Assembly (NCBI RefSeq): GCF_002269125.1 | Contig: NZ_NQKI01000004.1 | Coordinates: forward strand, 108,090 to 172,089 | Source: Pseudomonas lundensis | Lineage (GTDB): Bacteria > Pseudomonadota > Gammaproteobacteria > Pseudomonadales > Pseudomonadaceae | Direction of reading: 5' to 3' | DNA: 64,000 nt | Part shown: one piece after another, positions 44,922 through 53,868 of the stretch | How the letters are laid out: the number at the start of each line of letters is the position of its first letter | Position numbering within the stretch: the stretch's first letter is position 1 | Notes under the pieces: model-generated | Told to the model about the DNA's origin: nothing | The model's input: the letters and a program-made list of their open reading frames with translations, nothing else | The model's database searches: none | Position numbers and translations under genes: made by a program

Positions 44922-45368
44922 TTACTCCGCGAGCGGGGGTGTTTGACCCAGGGGTACAACCGCAATTGTCAGCCGGGAAATGCAGTTGAGTTTGCCACTG
45001 TCATCGGTCAGACGGATGTCCCAGACATGGGTCGTTCGACCGATATGCACAGGCCGTGCGACCGCGCTCACTCGCCCGCTGCGCACACCGCGCAGGTGGT
45101 TGGCGTTGACTTCAAGTCCTACGCAGTAAAACTTTTTTGGGTCGATGCACATATAGCTGGCCATCGACCCCAGGGTTTCAGCCAATACCACCGATGCCCC
45201 ACCGTGCAGCAGGCCAAACGGTTGATGGGTGCGATGATCGACCACCATGCTCGCGGTGATGGAGTTGTCATCGAACGCATCGAAGGTGATATCCAGCACC
45301 TCACAAATGGAGTTTTTGCGAAGTGCATTGAGATGTGCCAGATCTGGCGGGGTTGTCCACACGCTCAT
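44922..45368 (-). CDS. Hotdog-fold thioesterase (PaaI/YbdB-like)
   Basis: The 148-aa protein has the PaaI-type motif HQPFGLLHGGASVVLAETLGSMAS (about residues 48-71), with the catalytic acidic residue in the ETLGS helix, and a typical beta-sheet run (NANHLRGVRSGRVSAVARPVHIGRTTHVWDIRL). It hydrolyses acyl-CoA or acyl-ACP thioesters; the partner cannot be told. AGGACTG precedes the ATG. Confidence 0.88.
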   Translation of the reverse strand: MSVWTTPPDLAHLNALRKNSICEVLDITFDAFDDNSITASMVVDHRTHQPFGLLHGGASVVLAETLGSMASYMCIDPKKFYCVGLEVNANHLRGVRSGRVSAVARPVHIGRTTHVWDIRLTDDSGKLNCISRLTIAVVPLGQTPPLAE

Positions 45369-45513
45369 TGCTCAGTCCTTGATCGGTGAGAGGCATACAG
45401 TCTTGCCACAAAATATGTCGAGGGCGCAACCGTGCCGCTTGCCCGGGCCGGTTCAGGGCAATCAACGCAGAACGTATTTGAATGGGGCTCGTCAGCGATG
45501 CGACGTGCTGCGC

Positions 45514-45963
45514 TTACGGGTGCCACACATGCAGCAAGTGCAGGCTGCCAGCGAGCGGCCACTCACCTTCGAGCTCTGCCAGGCTGGCGGTGTGCATAGG
45601 TTGAGGCTGCCGACAGTGGCCATGCTGCAACAGACTGATCAGGTCACCTACTAAGGGTTGATGGCTGACCAACAGCACATTACCGGCATCCGGCAGTTGG
45701 CTGACGGCGAACTTGGGATCACTTTCAGGGGTTAGCCACGTCACGGTTTTCAGAGCCGCAGAAAAGCCCAGCGCGTCGCGCACGAGGGCGGCCGTCTGCT
45801 GAGCCCGGACATACGGACTGGCCAGGATGCAATCCAGCGGTTGGCCTATCAAGTGGGCCGCGCTGCGCACTACCTGCTGACGCCCAAGCTCGGTGAGCTT
45901 GCGCTCGGCATCACGGGGGGCGTGCGGTTGCGCTTCACCATGACGCAAAATCCACAGCTTCAT
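45514..45963 (-). CDS. sixA: Phosphohistidine phosphatase SixA
   Basis: The 149-aa protein has the RHG motif (LRHGEAQPHAPRDAERKLTELG), the second conserved His in VSHQPLVGDL and the Arg in SPYVRAQQTA, as in the SixA histidine phosphatases. It removes phosphate from phosphohistidine, as in Hpt domains or PtsN-type carriers. Its ATG overlaps the stop of the DUF4389 gene (ATGA), so translation is coupled. Confidence 0.9.
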   Translation of the reverse strand: MKLWILRHGEAQPHAPRDAERKLTELGRQQVVRSAAHLIGQPLDCILASPYVRAQQTAALVRDALGFSAALKTVTWLTPESDPKFAVSQLPDAGNVLLVSHQPLVGDLISLLQHGHCRQPQPMHTASLAELEGEWPLAGSLHLLHVWHP

Positions 45964-46289
45964 GGCTGCTTGGTCTGCGACGCAGGCTCGGCATACGGCG
46001 CCTCACCTTCTGGCGCTCGGGATGCAGGCCAGTCAGCAAAAGGCCAAGGCTTTTGCTCAGTATGAAAACTGCCAAAGCGGCCGATTTGCGCCAAATACTG
46101 ACTCAACGTGTCACCGAAATTCATCAGACCGCCGTTGGGTGCGCCATACACCAGCCGATAAATCAGCTGCACCAGTACCAGGCCGCCCAGTACTAACTGC
46201 GCAACTTGCCAAACCAGCAGAAAAACCAGCATCCAGAGCACACGCAACACTATGGATTCGTACTTGGGGGCATTCGGATTGTCATTCAT
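45960..46289 (-). CDS. DUF4389 domain membrane protein
   Basis: The 109-aa protein has one long hydrophobic stretch (about 12-43, two closely spaced helices) followed by a conserved YGAPNGGLMNFGDTLSQYLAQIGRF segment and a Pro/Glu-rich tail. The motif around FGDTLSQYL identifies DUF4389. Role unknown. Encoded between gpsA and sixA with an 18-nt gap to gpsA, consistent with one operon. AGGAG precedes the ATG. Confidence 0.82.
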   Translation of the reverse strand: MNDNPNAPKYESIVLRVLWMLVFLLVWQVAQLVLGGLVLVQLIYRLVYGAPNGGLMNFGDTLSQYLAQIGRFGSFHTEQKPWPFADWPASRAPEGEAPYAEPASQTKQP

Positions 46290-46307
46290 GGGCTGCTCCT
46301 GTCGAGC

Positions 46308-47333
46308 TCAGTTGAAACCACTGGTGGAAATAAAATCGACGTCTGTCTTGGGCTCGGCCCGCATTAGCACTTCAATCACCTGATTGAGGGTACGCCCTTC
46401 AAACAGGATGGCATGCAGACCCGCCACCAACGGCATATAGACATTCAGCTCTTGGGCCTTGGCCTTGAGCACTTTCAGCGTGTTGACGCCTTCCGCCACT
46501 TCCCCAAGGCGCGAGACCGCCTCGTCCAGGCTCAGGCCTTCACCCAGGGCGAACCCCACTTGATAGTTACGGCTTTTAGGGGAAGAACAGGTCACGATCA
46601 AATCCCCTACCCCGGCCAAACCCAGGAATGTCATCGGGTTGGCGCCTTGACTGACAGCAAATCGCGTCATTTCTGCCAAGGCACGGGTAATCAACATGCT
46701 TTTGGTGTTTTCCCTCATGCCAAGGGCTACCGCCATGCCGGCAATAATTGCATAGACGTTTTTAAGCGCCCCACCCAGCTCTACGCCAAAGCGGTCGGCA
46801 CTGGCGTATACGCGAAACGTGCGACCGTGCAAAACCGCTTGAACCTGCGTACACAGGGCTTCATCAGCACTGGCAACGACCGTGGCCGTGAGCGCATGCT
46901 CCGCGACTTCGCGCGCCAGGTTAGGCCCAGACAACACGCCAATCCGGGCTTGCGGGGCGATCTCCTCAAGGATTTCGCTCATCAGCTTGAAGCTGTGGGC
47001 TTCAATGCCCTTGGTCAGGCTGACCAGCATCTTGCCACTCAAACGATCGGCATGCGCTGACAGCACAGTACGCAACGCGCTGGAAGGCAAGGCGACAAAA
47101 CACAATTCACATGCGTCGAGGGTGGCTTGCAAGTCAGTGACCGGATCAACGCCGGGATGAATCTTGATGCCTTTAAGGTAACGAGGGTTCTCACGGTTAA
47201 GCCGAATCGCCTCGGCCTGCACCGGGTCGCGCATCCATTGACGTACCGGGTGACCGTTTTCCGCCAGCAGGTTGGCCACCGCGGTGCCAAAACTCCCGCC
47301 CCCCAAGACCGCAATAGCGCGCTGTTCAGTCAT
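46308..47333 (-). CDS. gpsA: Glycerol-3-phosphate dehydrogenase [NAD(P)+]
   Basis: The 341-aa enzyme has the nucleotide loop [12 protein letters not shown] (about 8-19), [13 protein letters not shown] (about 134), the catalytic Lys in [12 protein letters not shown] (about 188) and the [19 protein letters not shown] region. It makes sn-glycerol-3-phosphate for phospholipid synthesis from DHAP. An upstream ATG (47351) is possible; [13 protein letters not shown] at 47333 is the natural start. First gene of the gpsA-DUF4389-sixA run; divergent from the hybrid kinase gene. Confidence 0.93.
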   Translation of the reverse strand: MTEQRAIAVLGGGSFGTAVANLLAENGHPVRQWMRDPVQAEAIRLNRENPRYLKGIKIHPGVDPVTDLQATLDACELCFVALPSSALRTVLSAHADRLSGKMLVSLTKGIEAHSFKLMSEILEEIAPQARIGVLSGPNLAREVAEHALTATVVASADEALCTQVQAVLHGRTFRVYASADRFGVELGGALKNVYAIIAGMAVALGMRENTKSMLITRALAEMTRFAVSQGANPMTFLGLAGVGDLIVTCSSPKSRNYQVGFALGEGLSLDEAVSRLGEVAEGVNTLKVLKAKAQELNVYMPLVAGLHAILFEGRTLNQVIEVLMRAEPKTDVDFISTSGFN

Positions 47334-47592
47334 AGCAATCCCGTTATCCATCTAGCCGTGGCAATGGCGGCATTATACGGAGCACATCCGCTGCGACCAG
47401 TCCCCCCTGCAGCGACCAGGCGCGTCTGTTCCCTCAGAAAGTGCAGGGTTTTGACTGGAAAACTGATTCAGCTCGGTTAACATGCCGCCCATTCATTCAC
47501 ACACGAGGCAGCCTGGCTGTACACATGCATGACTGACTGCACGTCACGGCTGATCTCGGCACCCTGGCGCCGGCTTACGGAACCTCACACTC

Positions 47593-49479
47593 ATGGCTGA
47601 CCGACGCCGCTGGGATATTCACGCCCGCACCCAAATGATGAGTTTGGGCCCCGCCCTGCTACTGACGTTGCTGCTCATCAGCTTTTTTACCTTCGTGCGC
47701 CTGCAGGACTTGCGTCAAGAGCTCAACCACACAGGCCAGCTGATTGCCAACCAACTGGCCCCCGCCACTGAGTTTGGGGTGATTTCCGGCAACACGCATG
47801 TGCTGGAAACCTTGATGAAAGCCTCGTTGAACACACCGCACGTGCAATTCGTCCAGGTTCAGGATCGGGCCAACAACGTATTGGTGCATGCAGAGCAACC
47901 GTTGAATGAAACAGGGCGCAGCAACGATGTGGAAGTGTTTCAGGCGCCTGTCAGGGTGCAGAGCATTTCAGGAAAGCCCGATAACGATCCCATGACACCT
48001 GCGACCGAGGATTATCTGGGGCGGGTGTTGGTCGGCATGTCCAGTGATGCCTTCAACCAGCGCCAGCAGGACATTCTGTTAAAAGCCATGATCCTTGCGC
48101 TGTTTGCCTTGGGCTTTACCTACTTACTGGCCCGGCGCCTGGCTTCCAACCTCTCCCGCCCCATCAGCGACATGAGCGATGCGGTGAAGGCTATTCAACA
48201 GGGCCATTTCAACACGCCTTTACCGGTGGTTGACGATGGGGAACTCGGCAGCCTGGCCCGGCACATCAATAACCTGGCAGAAGGTCTGGCACAGGCCAGC
48301 CGTGAACAGCAGACAGCGATTGCCCAGTTGATACAGACCCGCGAGGAAGCAGAGCGCGCCAACAGCGCAAAAACCGACTTTCTGGCCATGATGAGCCATG
48401 AATTACGGACCCCGATGAACGGTGTTCTGGGGATGCTGCAATTGCTCGAAACCACCCACATGACAGACGAACAGGCCGAGTACGCCGCCCTGGCATCGGA
48501 GTCCACGGAACACTTGCTCAAAGTGATCAATGACATCCTCGATTTCTCCAGAATCGAGCGTTCAACCCTGGAGCTGGAGCAAATCCCGTTCAACCTTGCC
48601 GAGCTGGTGGGCAATTGCGCGCAAGCTTTTCAGCACAGTGCCGTACAGCGGGGCTTGAAACTGAACTTGAACATGGCGGACGGTCTGCAGGACCTGCATG
48701 TACTGGGCGACCCAACCCGGATTCGTCAGATACTGGTGAACCTGATCGGCAACGCACTGAAGTTCACCGAGCAGGGTCAAGTCAGCATCGAGCCTGCCTG
48801 GCAACCGCTGGATCATGAACTCATCTGGTTCACTTGCACGGTACGCGACAGCGGGATCGGGATCGGCGCAGACAAACTTGAGTCGATGTTCAAGGCTTTC
48901 CAGCAAGCCGACAGTTCGATTTCTCGACGTTACGGTGGGACCGGGCTTGGCTTGCCCATCGCTCGCACCCTGGCGGAACGCATGGGCGGTCGCTTGCTTG
49001 CCCAGAGCGAAGAAGCTCACGGCTCAGTCTTCACCCTGGAAATCCCCCTGGAATTGCACCAGCGCATTGCCATTAACCAAAGGCCGACGATGACTGCGGA
49101 CAGCGCATGCATTAAAGGACGCAAGGTACTGCTGGTGGAAGACAACCCGGTCAACCAGACCGTTATCGAAGCCATGCTTAGCAGCCTGGGGTATGAAGTG
49201 AGCATGGTCAGTGACGGTGCTCAGGCCATCCATCGGGCCAACACTGAAGCGTTTACTGCAATCCTGATGGACTGCAGGCTGCCGGTCATTGACGGTTATG
49301 AGGCGACCCGACAGATCCGCCAATTGGTGGGTTGCAGGGACGTGCCTATTATTGCGCTGACTGCCAACGCGTTGCAGGGCGACCGCGAAGCGTGCCTGCA
49401 AGCCGGAATGAACGATTACCTGGCCAAGCCGTTCAAACGCACTGATCTGGAACAAATACTGCTGCGCTGGGTCCAGTAA
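47593..49479 (+). CDS. Hybrid sensor histidine kinase/response regulator (PA1611-like)
   Basis: The 628-aa hybrid kinase has an N-terminal membrane helix (about 17-34), a periplasmic sensor (about 37-160), a second helix (about 162-182), HAMP, the H-box SHELRTP with His269, N-box (N383, N387), G-boxes DSGIGIG and GGTGLGL, and a C-terminal receiver with phospho-acceptor Asp560 and Lys612. It has no Hpt domain, so phosphate must pass to a separate Hpt protein. The arrangement directly upstream of fabA matches PAO1 PA1611, which feeds HptB and antagonises RetS in the Gac/Rsm network (from memory). Confidence 0.85.
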   Translation: MADRRRWDIHARTQMMSLGPALLLTLLLISFFTFVRLQDLRQELNHTGQLIANQLAPATEFGVISGNTHVLETLMKASLNTPHVQFVQVQDRANNVLVHAEQPLNETGRSNDVEVFQAPVRVQSISGKPDNDPMTPATEDYLGRVLVGMSSDAFNQRQQDILLKAMILALFALGFTYLLARRLASNLSRPISDMSDAVKAIQQGHFNTPLPVVDDGELGSLARHINNLAEGLAQASREQQTAIAQLIQTREEAERANSAKTDFLAMMSHELRTPMNGVLGMLQLLETTHMTDEQAEYAALASESTEHLLKVINDILDFSRIERSTLELEQIPFNLAELVGNCAQAFQHSAVQRGLKLNLNMADGLQDLHVLGDPTRIRQILVNLIGNALKFTEQGQVSIEPAWQPLDHELIWFTCTVRDSGIGIGADKLESMFKAFQQADSSISRRYGGTGLGLPIARTLAERMGGRLLAQSEEAHGSVFTLEIPLELHQRIAINQRPTMTADSACIKGRKVLLVEDNPVNQTVIEAMLSSLGYEVSMVSDGAQAIHRANTEAFTAILMDCRLPVIDGYEATRQIRQLVGCRDVPIIALTANALQGDREACLQAGMNDYLAKPFKRTDLEQILLRWVQ

Positions 49480-49578
49480 CTTATGGCTATTAGCCTACCT
49501 GCGACTGGCGTAAAACCTAAAAGTGCGGCAGTCTTAGGCACCCGATTGGGGCCCTGAACCGGCCTGAATTTAAATTTC

Positions 49579-49596
49579 AGTGAACAAGTGTACATT
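49579..49596. promoter_or_regulatory. Candidate DesT/FabR-type operator upstream of fabA
   Basis: AGTGAACA-ag-TGTACATT forms an 18-bp imperfect palindrome (6 of 8 matched positions per arm) 133 nt upstream of the fabA ATG. DesT and FabR, TetR-family regulators of unsaturated fatty acid genes, bind palindromes of this shape. No adjacent regulator gene. Confidence 0.55.
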
Positions 49597-49728
49597 TGTG
49601 CCCTTGGCGCTGTGACTTTCACTACTACGCAATAGTCTATGTGTAGGCTGGCGAACTGAAGCCGATATGTTTCAGTTGGTCGGGAAGATTTGCCCCACCT
49701 TGCCGCATGGGATTATTGAGGAGCTCGC

Positions 49729-50244
49729 ATGACCAAACAAAACGCCTTTACTCGGGAAGATCTGCTGCGCTGTAGCCGCGGCGAACTGTTCGGCCCAGGT
49801 AACGCGCAACTGCCCGCCCCTAACATGCTGATGGTGGATCGCATCACCCATATCAGTGAAGAGGGTGGCAAGTACGGCAAAGGTGAATTGGTCGCCGAGC
49901 TGGATATCACCCCTGACCTGTGGTTCTTCGCCTGTCACTTTGAAGGTGATCCGGTGATGCCAGGTTGCCTGGGCCTCGACGCCATGTGGCAACTGGTGGG
50001 CTTCTACCTCGGCTGGCAAGGTCTGCCGGGCCGTGGCCGCGCCTTGGGCTCGGGTGAAGTGAAATTCTTCGGTCAGGTACTGCCGACCGCCAAGAAAGTC
50101 ACTTACAACATCCATATCAAGCGCGTGCTCAAAGGCAAGCTGAACCTGGCCATTGCCGATGGTTCGGTGACCGTTGACGGTCGCGAAATTTACACCGCCG
50201 AAGGCCTTCGCGTCGGCGTTTTCACTTCAACTGACAACTTCTAA
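49729..50244 (+). CDS. fabA: 3-hydroxydecanoyl-ACP dehydratase/isomerase
   Basis: The 171-aa hotdog enzyme has catalytic His70 in [21 protein letters not shown] and Asp84, at exactly the E. coli FabA positions. It makes the double bond that starts unsaturated fatty acid synthesis. ATG at 49729 with GAGGAG (49718-49723) upstream. fabB follows 11 nt downstream; together they form the anaerobic unsaturated fatty acid operon. Confidence 0.97.
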   Translation: MTKQNAFTREDLLRCSRGELFGPGNAQLPAPNMLMVDRITHISEEGGKYGKGELVAELDITPDLWFFACHFEGDPVMPGCLGLDAMWQLVGFYLGWQGLPGRGRALGSGEVKFFGQVLPTAKKVTYNIHIKRVLKGKLNLAIADGSVTVDGREIYTAEGLRVGVFTSTDNF

Positions 50245-50255
50245 GGGTTATCCGC

Positions 50256-51476
50256 ATGCGCCGCGTCGTTATCACTGGTCTGGGCATCGTTTCGTGCCTG
50301 GGCAATGACAAAGAGACCGTCTCCGCTAACCTGCGTGCAAGTCGCCCTGGCATCCGATTCAACCCGGAATATGCCGAAATGGGTCTGCGTAGCCAGGTTT
50401 CCGGCTCCATTGACCTGAACCTCGAAGAACTGATCGATCGCAAGATTTATCGTTTCGTCGGCCACGCAGCTGCTTACGCTTACCTGGCCATGAAAGACGC
50501 CATCACTGATTCGGGCCTAACCGAGGAGCAAGTCTCCAACCCGCGTACCGGCCTGATTGCCGGTTCGGGCGGCGCATCGACCCTGAACCAGATGGAAGCG
50601 CTCGACATCCTGCGCGAAAAAGGCGTGAAACGTGTTGGCCCATACCGTGTAACGCGGACCATGAGCAGCACCGTATCGGCTTGCCTGGCTACACCGTTCA
50701 AGATCAAGGGCCTGAACTACTCCATCGCGTCTGCCTGCGCCACCAGTGCTCATTGCATCGGTACCGCCATGGAACAAATTCAGATGGGCAAGCAAGACAT
50801 CGTATTTGCCGGCGGTGGTGAAGAAGAGCACTGGAGCCAGTCGTTCCTGTTCGACGCCATGGGCGCCCTCTCCAGCCAGTACAACGACACACCGGAAAAA
50901 GCCTCACGTGCCTACGACGCCAAGCGTGACGGTTTCGTCATTGCCGGTGGTGGTGGCATGGTTGTGGTTGAAGAGTTGGAGCACGCGCTGGCCCGTGGCG
51001 CCAAAATCTACGCCGAGATCGTAGGTTACGGTGCAACGTCCGACGGTTACGACATGGTTGCTCCAAGCGGCGAAGGCGCCATTCGCTGCATGCAGATGGC
51101 GATGTCTACCGTTGACGCGCCTATCGACTACATCAACACCCACGGCACCTCGACCCCGGTAGGCGACATTGCCGAGATGAAAGGCGTGCGAGAAGTATTC
51201 GGCGAAAACGCGCCAGCCATTAGCTCCACCAAGAGCCTGTCGGGTCACTCCCTGGGCGCCGCAGGCGTTCACGAAGCGATCTACTGCATGCTGATGATGG
51301 AAGGCAACTTCATTGCCGGCTCGGCCAACATTGAGGAACTGGACCCGGCGGTCGCTGACATGCCGATCCTGACCAAAACCCGTGAAGATGCAAAAATCGA
51401 CACTGTCATGAGCAACAGCTTCGGTTTCGGCGGCACCAATGCCACGCTGGTTCTGAAGCGCTGGGCTGGCAAATAA
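50256..51476 (+). CDS. fabB: 3-oxoacyl-ACP synthase I
   Basis: The 406-aa condensing enzyme has nucleophile Cys161 in [12 protein letters not shown], His296 in [11 protein letters not shown] and His331 in [10 protein letters not shown], the Cys-His-His triad of FabB/FabF. It elongates the cis-3-decenoyl chain produced by FabA, so the pair makes unsaturated fatty acids. Located 11 nt after fabA with TAAGGG as ribosome binding site. A strong terminator follows. Confidence 0.97.
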   Translation: MRRVVITGLGIVSCLGNDKETVSANLRASRPGIRFNPEYAEMGLRSQVSGSIDLNLEELIDRKIYRFVGHAAAYAYLAMKDAITDSGLTEEQVSNPRTGLIAGSGGASTLNQMEALDILREKGVKRVGPYRVTRTMSSTVSACLATPFKIKGLNYSIASACATSAHCIGTAMEQIQMGKQDIVFAGGGEEEHWSQSFLFDAMGALSSQYNDTPEKASRAYDAKRDGFVIAGGGGMVVVEELEHALARGAKIYAEIVGYGATSDGYDMVAPSGEGAIRCMQMAMSTVDAPIDYINTHGTSTPVGDIAEMKGVREVFGENAPAISSTKSLSGHSLGAAGVHEAIYCMLMMEGNFIAGSANIEELDPAVADMPILTKTREDAKIDTVMSNSFGFGGTNATLVLKRWAGK

Positions 51477-51501
51477 GCTCATCCCTGGCCTCATTAAAAA
51501 A

Positions 51502-51526
51502 GCCCTGACATGCTCAGGGCTTTTTT
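51502..51526 (+). terminator. Intrinsic terminator of fabAB
   Basis: GCCCTGA and TCAGGGC form a perfect 7-bp stem with a 5-nt loop, followed by six T and preceded by an A run, 26 nt after the fabB stop. Confidence 0.9.
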
Positions 51527-51805
51527 ATGCCCGCTACTTTGCTACATCCGTAGTATTGGAGCGTTGAAAACAGCACTGCACTAAGTGCCTGTTACCCCTC
51601 CACTTGACCACTTCCGATCACGCCCCCTTAACGCCATAAAACAACAGAATCATTTACTGCGGATAGAGCGTCCGTAAGTTCTGATTATTTGAATGCACTG
51701 AGTCACATTTAATAACATCGATTTACTGCATTACGGTTCGCATCGACTACGGTTAGTTAATACAGTCCTACTCCACATAAATACTCACGCGCACAAGGAA
51801 GAGCG
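51527..51805. other. AT-rich intergenic region upstream of the orphan gene
   Basis: With the fabAB terminator this makes a 329-nt gap. It is noticeably more AT-rich than its surroundings. It contains repeated words (TTTACTGC at about 51653 and 51720; TTACGGTT/CTACGGTT around 51731-51752), which may be regulatory. I cannot place a promoter with confidence and see no coding region. Confidence 0.4.
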
Positions 51806-52552
51806 ATGAAATCGATCATGACGAACATGACGCAACCGGCGTTACCAGACGCCATCAATGGTGTTAAGAGCACACTCACTATCAAGCTAAAAACAACAGG
51901 CGAAAAGGAGCGCATCGGGGCGAGGATTGAAGCGGTCATGCACAACGGCAGTAAAGTTGACTCCATTTTCATGTACAACACGCAATATGGTTACCAACCG
52001 CATGCCAATGGTTGTGACGGACATTGGTACTACACACCTACCTACAATTCAGAACATTGGAAGCCCGAGATTTTCGTCACGGTGACACCTCGTGGCTTAC
52101 CTGCAGACGCAAGCGTGGTAGAGCTGGGTACATTCACGTATTACAGCCCTGAAGGGGTGCCAGGCGTCTCTACCCCATTGAGAGTCAGAGCACCTTTTGA
52201 TCCCCGGGTAGAACTGAATATGCGGGAAGCGCTGCTGGCCAGTTGGGAAGACTACGCCAGCAAGAGGCGCGTCTACAGCCACAAGATTAGCCTTGACTTA
52301 CCTGATGAAAATGTCAGCTATTGGCGCGTCTCTTTTACAGTGGCGCCAGGAACAAGTCTGTTTAAAAAACCCTGGACAGCTTGCACCCATAATGAAGACA
52401 CCGGAGAAATTGAACTTACATGGTCCGCCGCCGACCGCAAAACAAGCAGTGAAAGAAGAGAAATCGACTTTCAGTTACTGTCTTCCTCAATAAACTACAA
52501 TCCCGCGCTGGCAAAACTAAATACTCTCCAAGGTCATTACATCATCGGATGA
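51806..52552 (+). CDS. Orphan hypothetical protein (248 aa)
   Basis: I do not recognise a family. The 248-aa protein has no signal peptide or membrane helix and is rich in predicted beta strand. It looks like two similar halves (about 20-115 and 140-240): each has strand runs, several Trp/Tyr and a segment ending near SYWRVSFTVAPGTSLF or FVTVTPRG. The second half has a spacing of Trp residues recalling carbohydrate-binding beta-sandwich (CBM2-like) domains, but this is speculation. AGGAAGAG precedes the ATG. Base and codon use are more AT-rich than in neighbouring genes, suggesting recent acquisition. Convergent with an amidohydrolase gene. Confidence 0.6.
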   Translation: MKSIMTNMTQPALPDAINGVKSTLTIKLKTTGEKERIGARIEAVMHNGSKVDSIFMYNTQYGYQPHANGCDGHWYYTPTYNSEHWKPEIFVTVTPRGLPADASVVELGTFTYYSPEGVPGVSTPLRVRAPFDPRVELNMREALLASWEDYASKRRVYSHKISLDLPDENVSYWRVSFTVAPGTSLFKKPWTACTHNEDTGEIELTWSAADRKTSSERREIDFQLLSSSINYNPALAKLNTLQGHYIIG

Positions 52553-52600
52553 ATGATCCCGCGCCTCGCGGATTGTAAACCAACAGATTGACCTGCATCC

Positions 52601-52683
52601 GTGAGTGCGCGCCCAGAGGCATCATTGAACTGACACGCATGTTTATGCGCGTTACTTCCATCCAGGCCTCTGGCCGCACTCAC
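52601..52683. repeat. Long imperfect inverted repeat with nested hairpin
   Basis: GTGAGTGCG...CGCACTCAC plus CCAGAGGC...GCCTCTGG form a 17-bp stem with a small bulge (52601-52620 against 52666-52683). The loop holds a second hairpin, ACGCAT-gttt-ATGCG. It lies between convergent genes and may be a terminator or a mobile-element remnant. Confidence 0.6.
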
Positions 52684-52719
52684 TTAAACAATGTTACGCA
52701 TCTGCGCTAACAGACCCAT

Positions 52720-53727
52720 TCAAGGTTGATGTTTTGGTAAGACCGCCAAAAAATTATCCTTAGCGACGTTGTGAGCGACTTCAACAGGCAGCGCATTTAA
52801 AAAGGGATCAAAACTTCGCATTTCCTGACCTAATTTGTCGAAACGTCCCACTACATCGGACCCCAGCATGAAGCGCTCAGGGAAGCGCTCAACTAACGCC
52901 ACCCACTCCGACCTTGGCTTGCCTTGCTCATCCAGCAAATAAGGCGTGAGCATGCTCCAGGAGAGGTCGACATAAAGGTTGGGGTACGTTGCCAATAGTC
53001 GTGTCAGCGTCGGTAATAAAAAATCCATCTGCGTTTGATGCCGATGAATCTCGGCGCTCGTACCGGCGTGTGCCCATATGAAGCGCGTATCCGGATGCTG
53101 CCCCAACGGTTCTTCAATTTCTGCCAGGTACAAAGGGTTTTTTTCACGCTTGGAGGTGATATTGGAGTGCACCAAGACGGGCAGGTCATGCTCGGCCGCC
53201 AAGGTGTAAATACGCATCATGGCTTCATTATTGGCGCGCGGCGTGTCCCCGGAAATCAATGCCGTCAGGTCGTCATGGCGGGTGAATACCTCGCCAATGC
53301 CCTGCCACAGACCCGGATTGAGGTCGAGCATGCGCTGTATGTGCGCTGCGGAGTTCTTGTCATTCGGATTAAAGCCGGACAGAAATGGGTGAAAATGCCG
53401 ACGCTGCTCAGCGCTAAGTTGCTTGACCGCCTCGGCAACCCACACATCGGTGGCGCTGTACCAATAGGCGTCAGCGTCATCGCCGGCGTAGTAACGAGGA
53501 CGCTTGGGCTCGTCTTCATGCCATTTTTTTGCCACTGGAATACCAGAAATCATGACGTGTTCGATGCGATTTTTCTCCATCGCTCGCAGCAGTTCTGGCA
53601 TGCCTGCGGTTTCCTGGAAAAAATCCACGTAATGCAAATGCGCGTCGCTGTAGGCGTATTCGCGAGCATCCACCGCGGCACTGACCACCAACGCCCCAAA
53701 AGCCAAAAACACTGCTGTGAATCTCAA
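52720..53727 (-). CDS. Exported amidohydrolase family protein
   Basis: The 335-aa protein has a signal peptide (RFTAVFLAFGALVVSAAVDA) and a metal-dependent hydrolase (TIM-barrel) fold: DAHLHYVDF (metal site HxH), GIGEVFTRHDD, LPVLVHSN and FIWAHAGTS. The Asp-containing FMLGSDVVGRFDK near the C-terminus fits the amidohydrolase 2 (PF04909) subfamily. Substrate unknown. It begins with TTG at 53727, 7 nt after GAGGA, an uncommon but well-supported start. Confidence 0.78.
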   Translation of the reverse strand: MRFTAVFLAFGALVVSAAVDAREYAYSDAHLHYVDFFQETAGMPELLRAMEKNRIEHVMISGIPVAKKWHEDEPKRPRYYAGDDADAYWYSATDVWVAEAVKQLSAEQRRHFHPFLSGFNPNDKNSAAHIQRMLDLNPGLWQGIGEVFTRHDDLTALISGDTPRANNEAMMRIYTLAAEHDLPVLVHSNITSKREKNPLYLAEIEEPLGQHPDTRFIWAHAGTSAEIHRHQTQMDFLLPTLTRLLATYPNLYVDLSWSMLTPYLLDEQGKPRSEWVALVERFPERFMLGSDVVGRFDKLGQEMRSFDPFLNALPVEVAHNVAKDNFLAVLPKHQP

Positions 53728-53868
53728 TGCGTCATCCTCAATTATTGATACAGGTAGACCCGATCAGGGCCTCAGGGGTTCATGCGACGGTTTTTAAATG
53801 GAACGCAGAATCCCCCAGATGCTCTATAAAGATCAGGACCTTTACTCACTGCCAAGCCGAGGTTTGCC

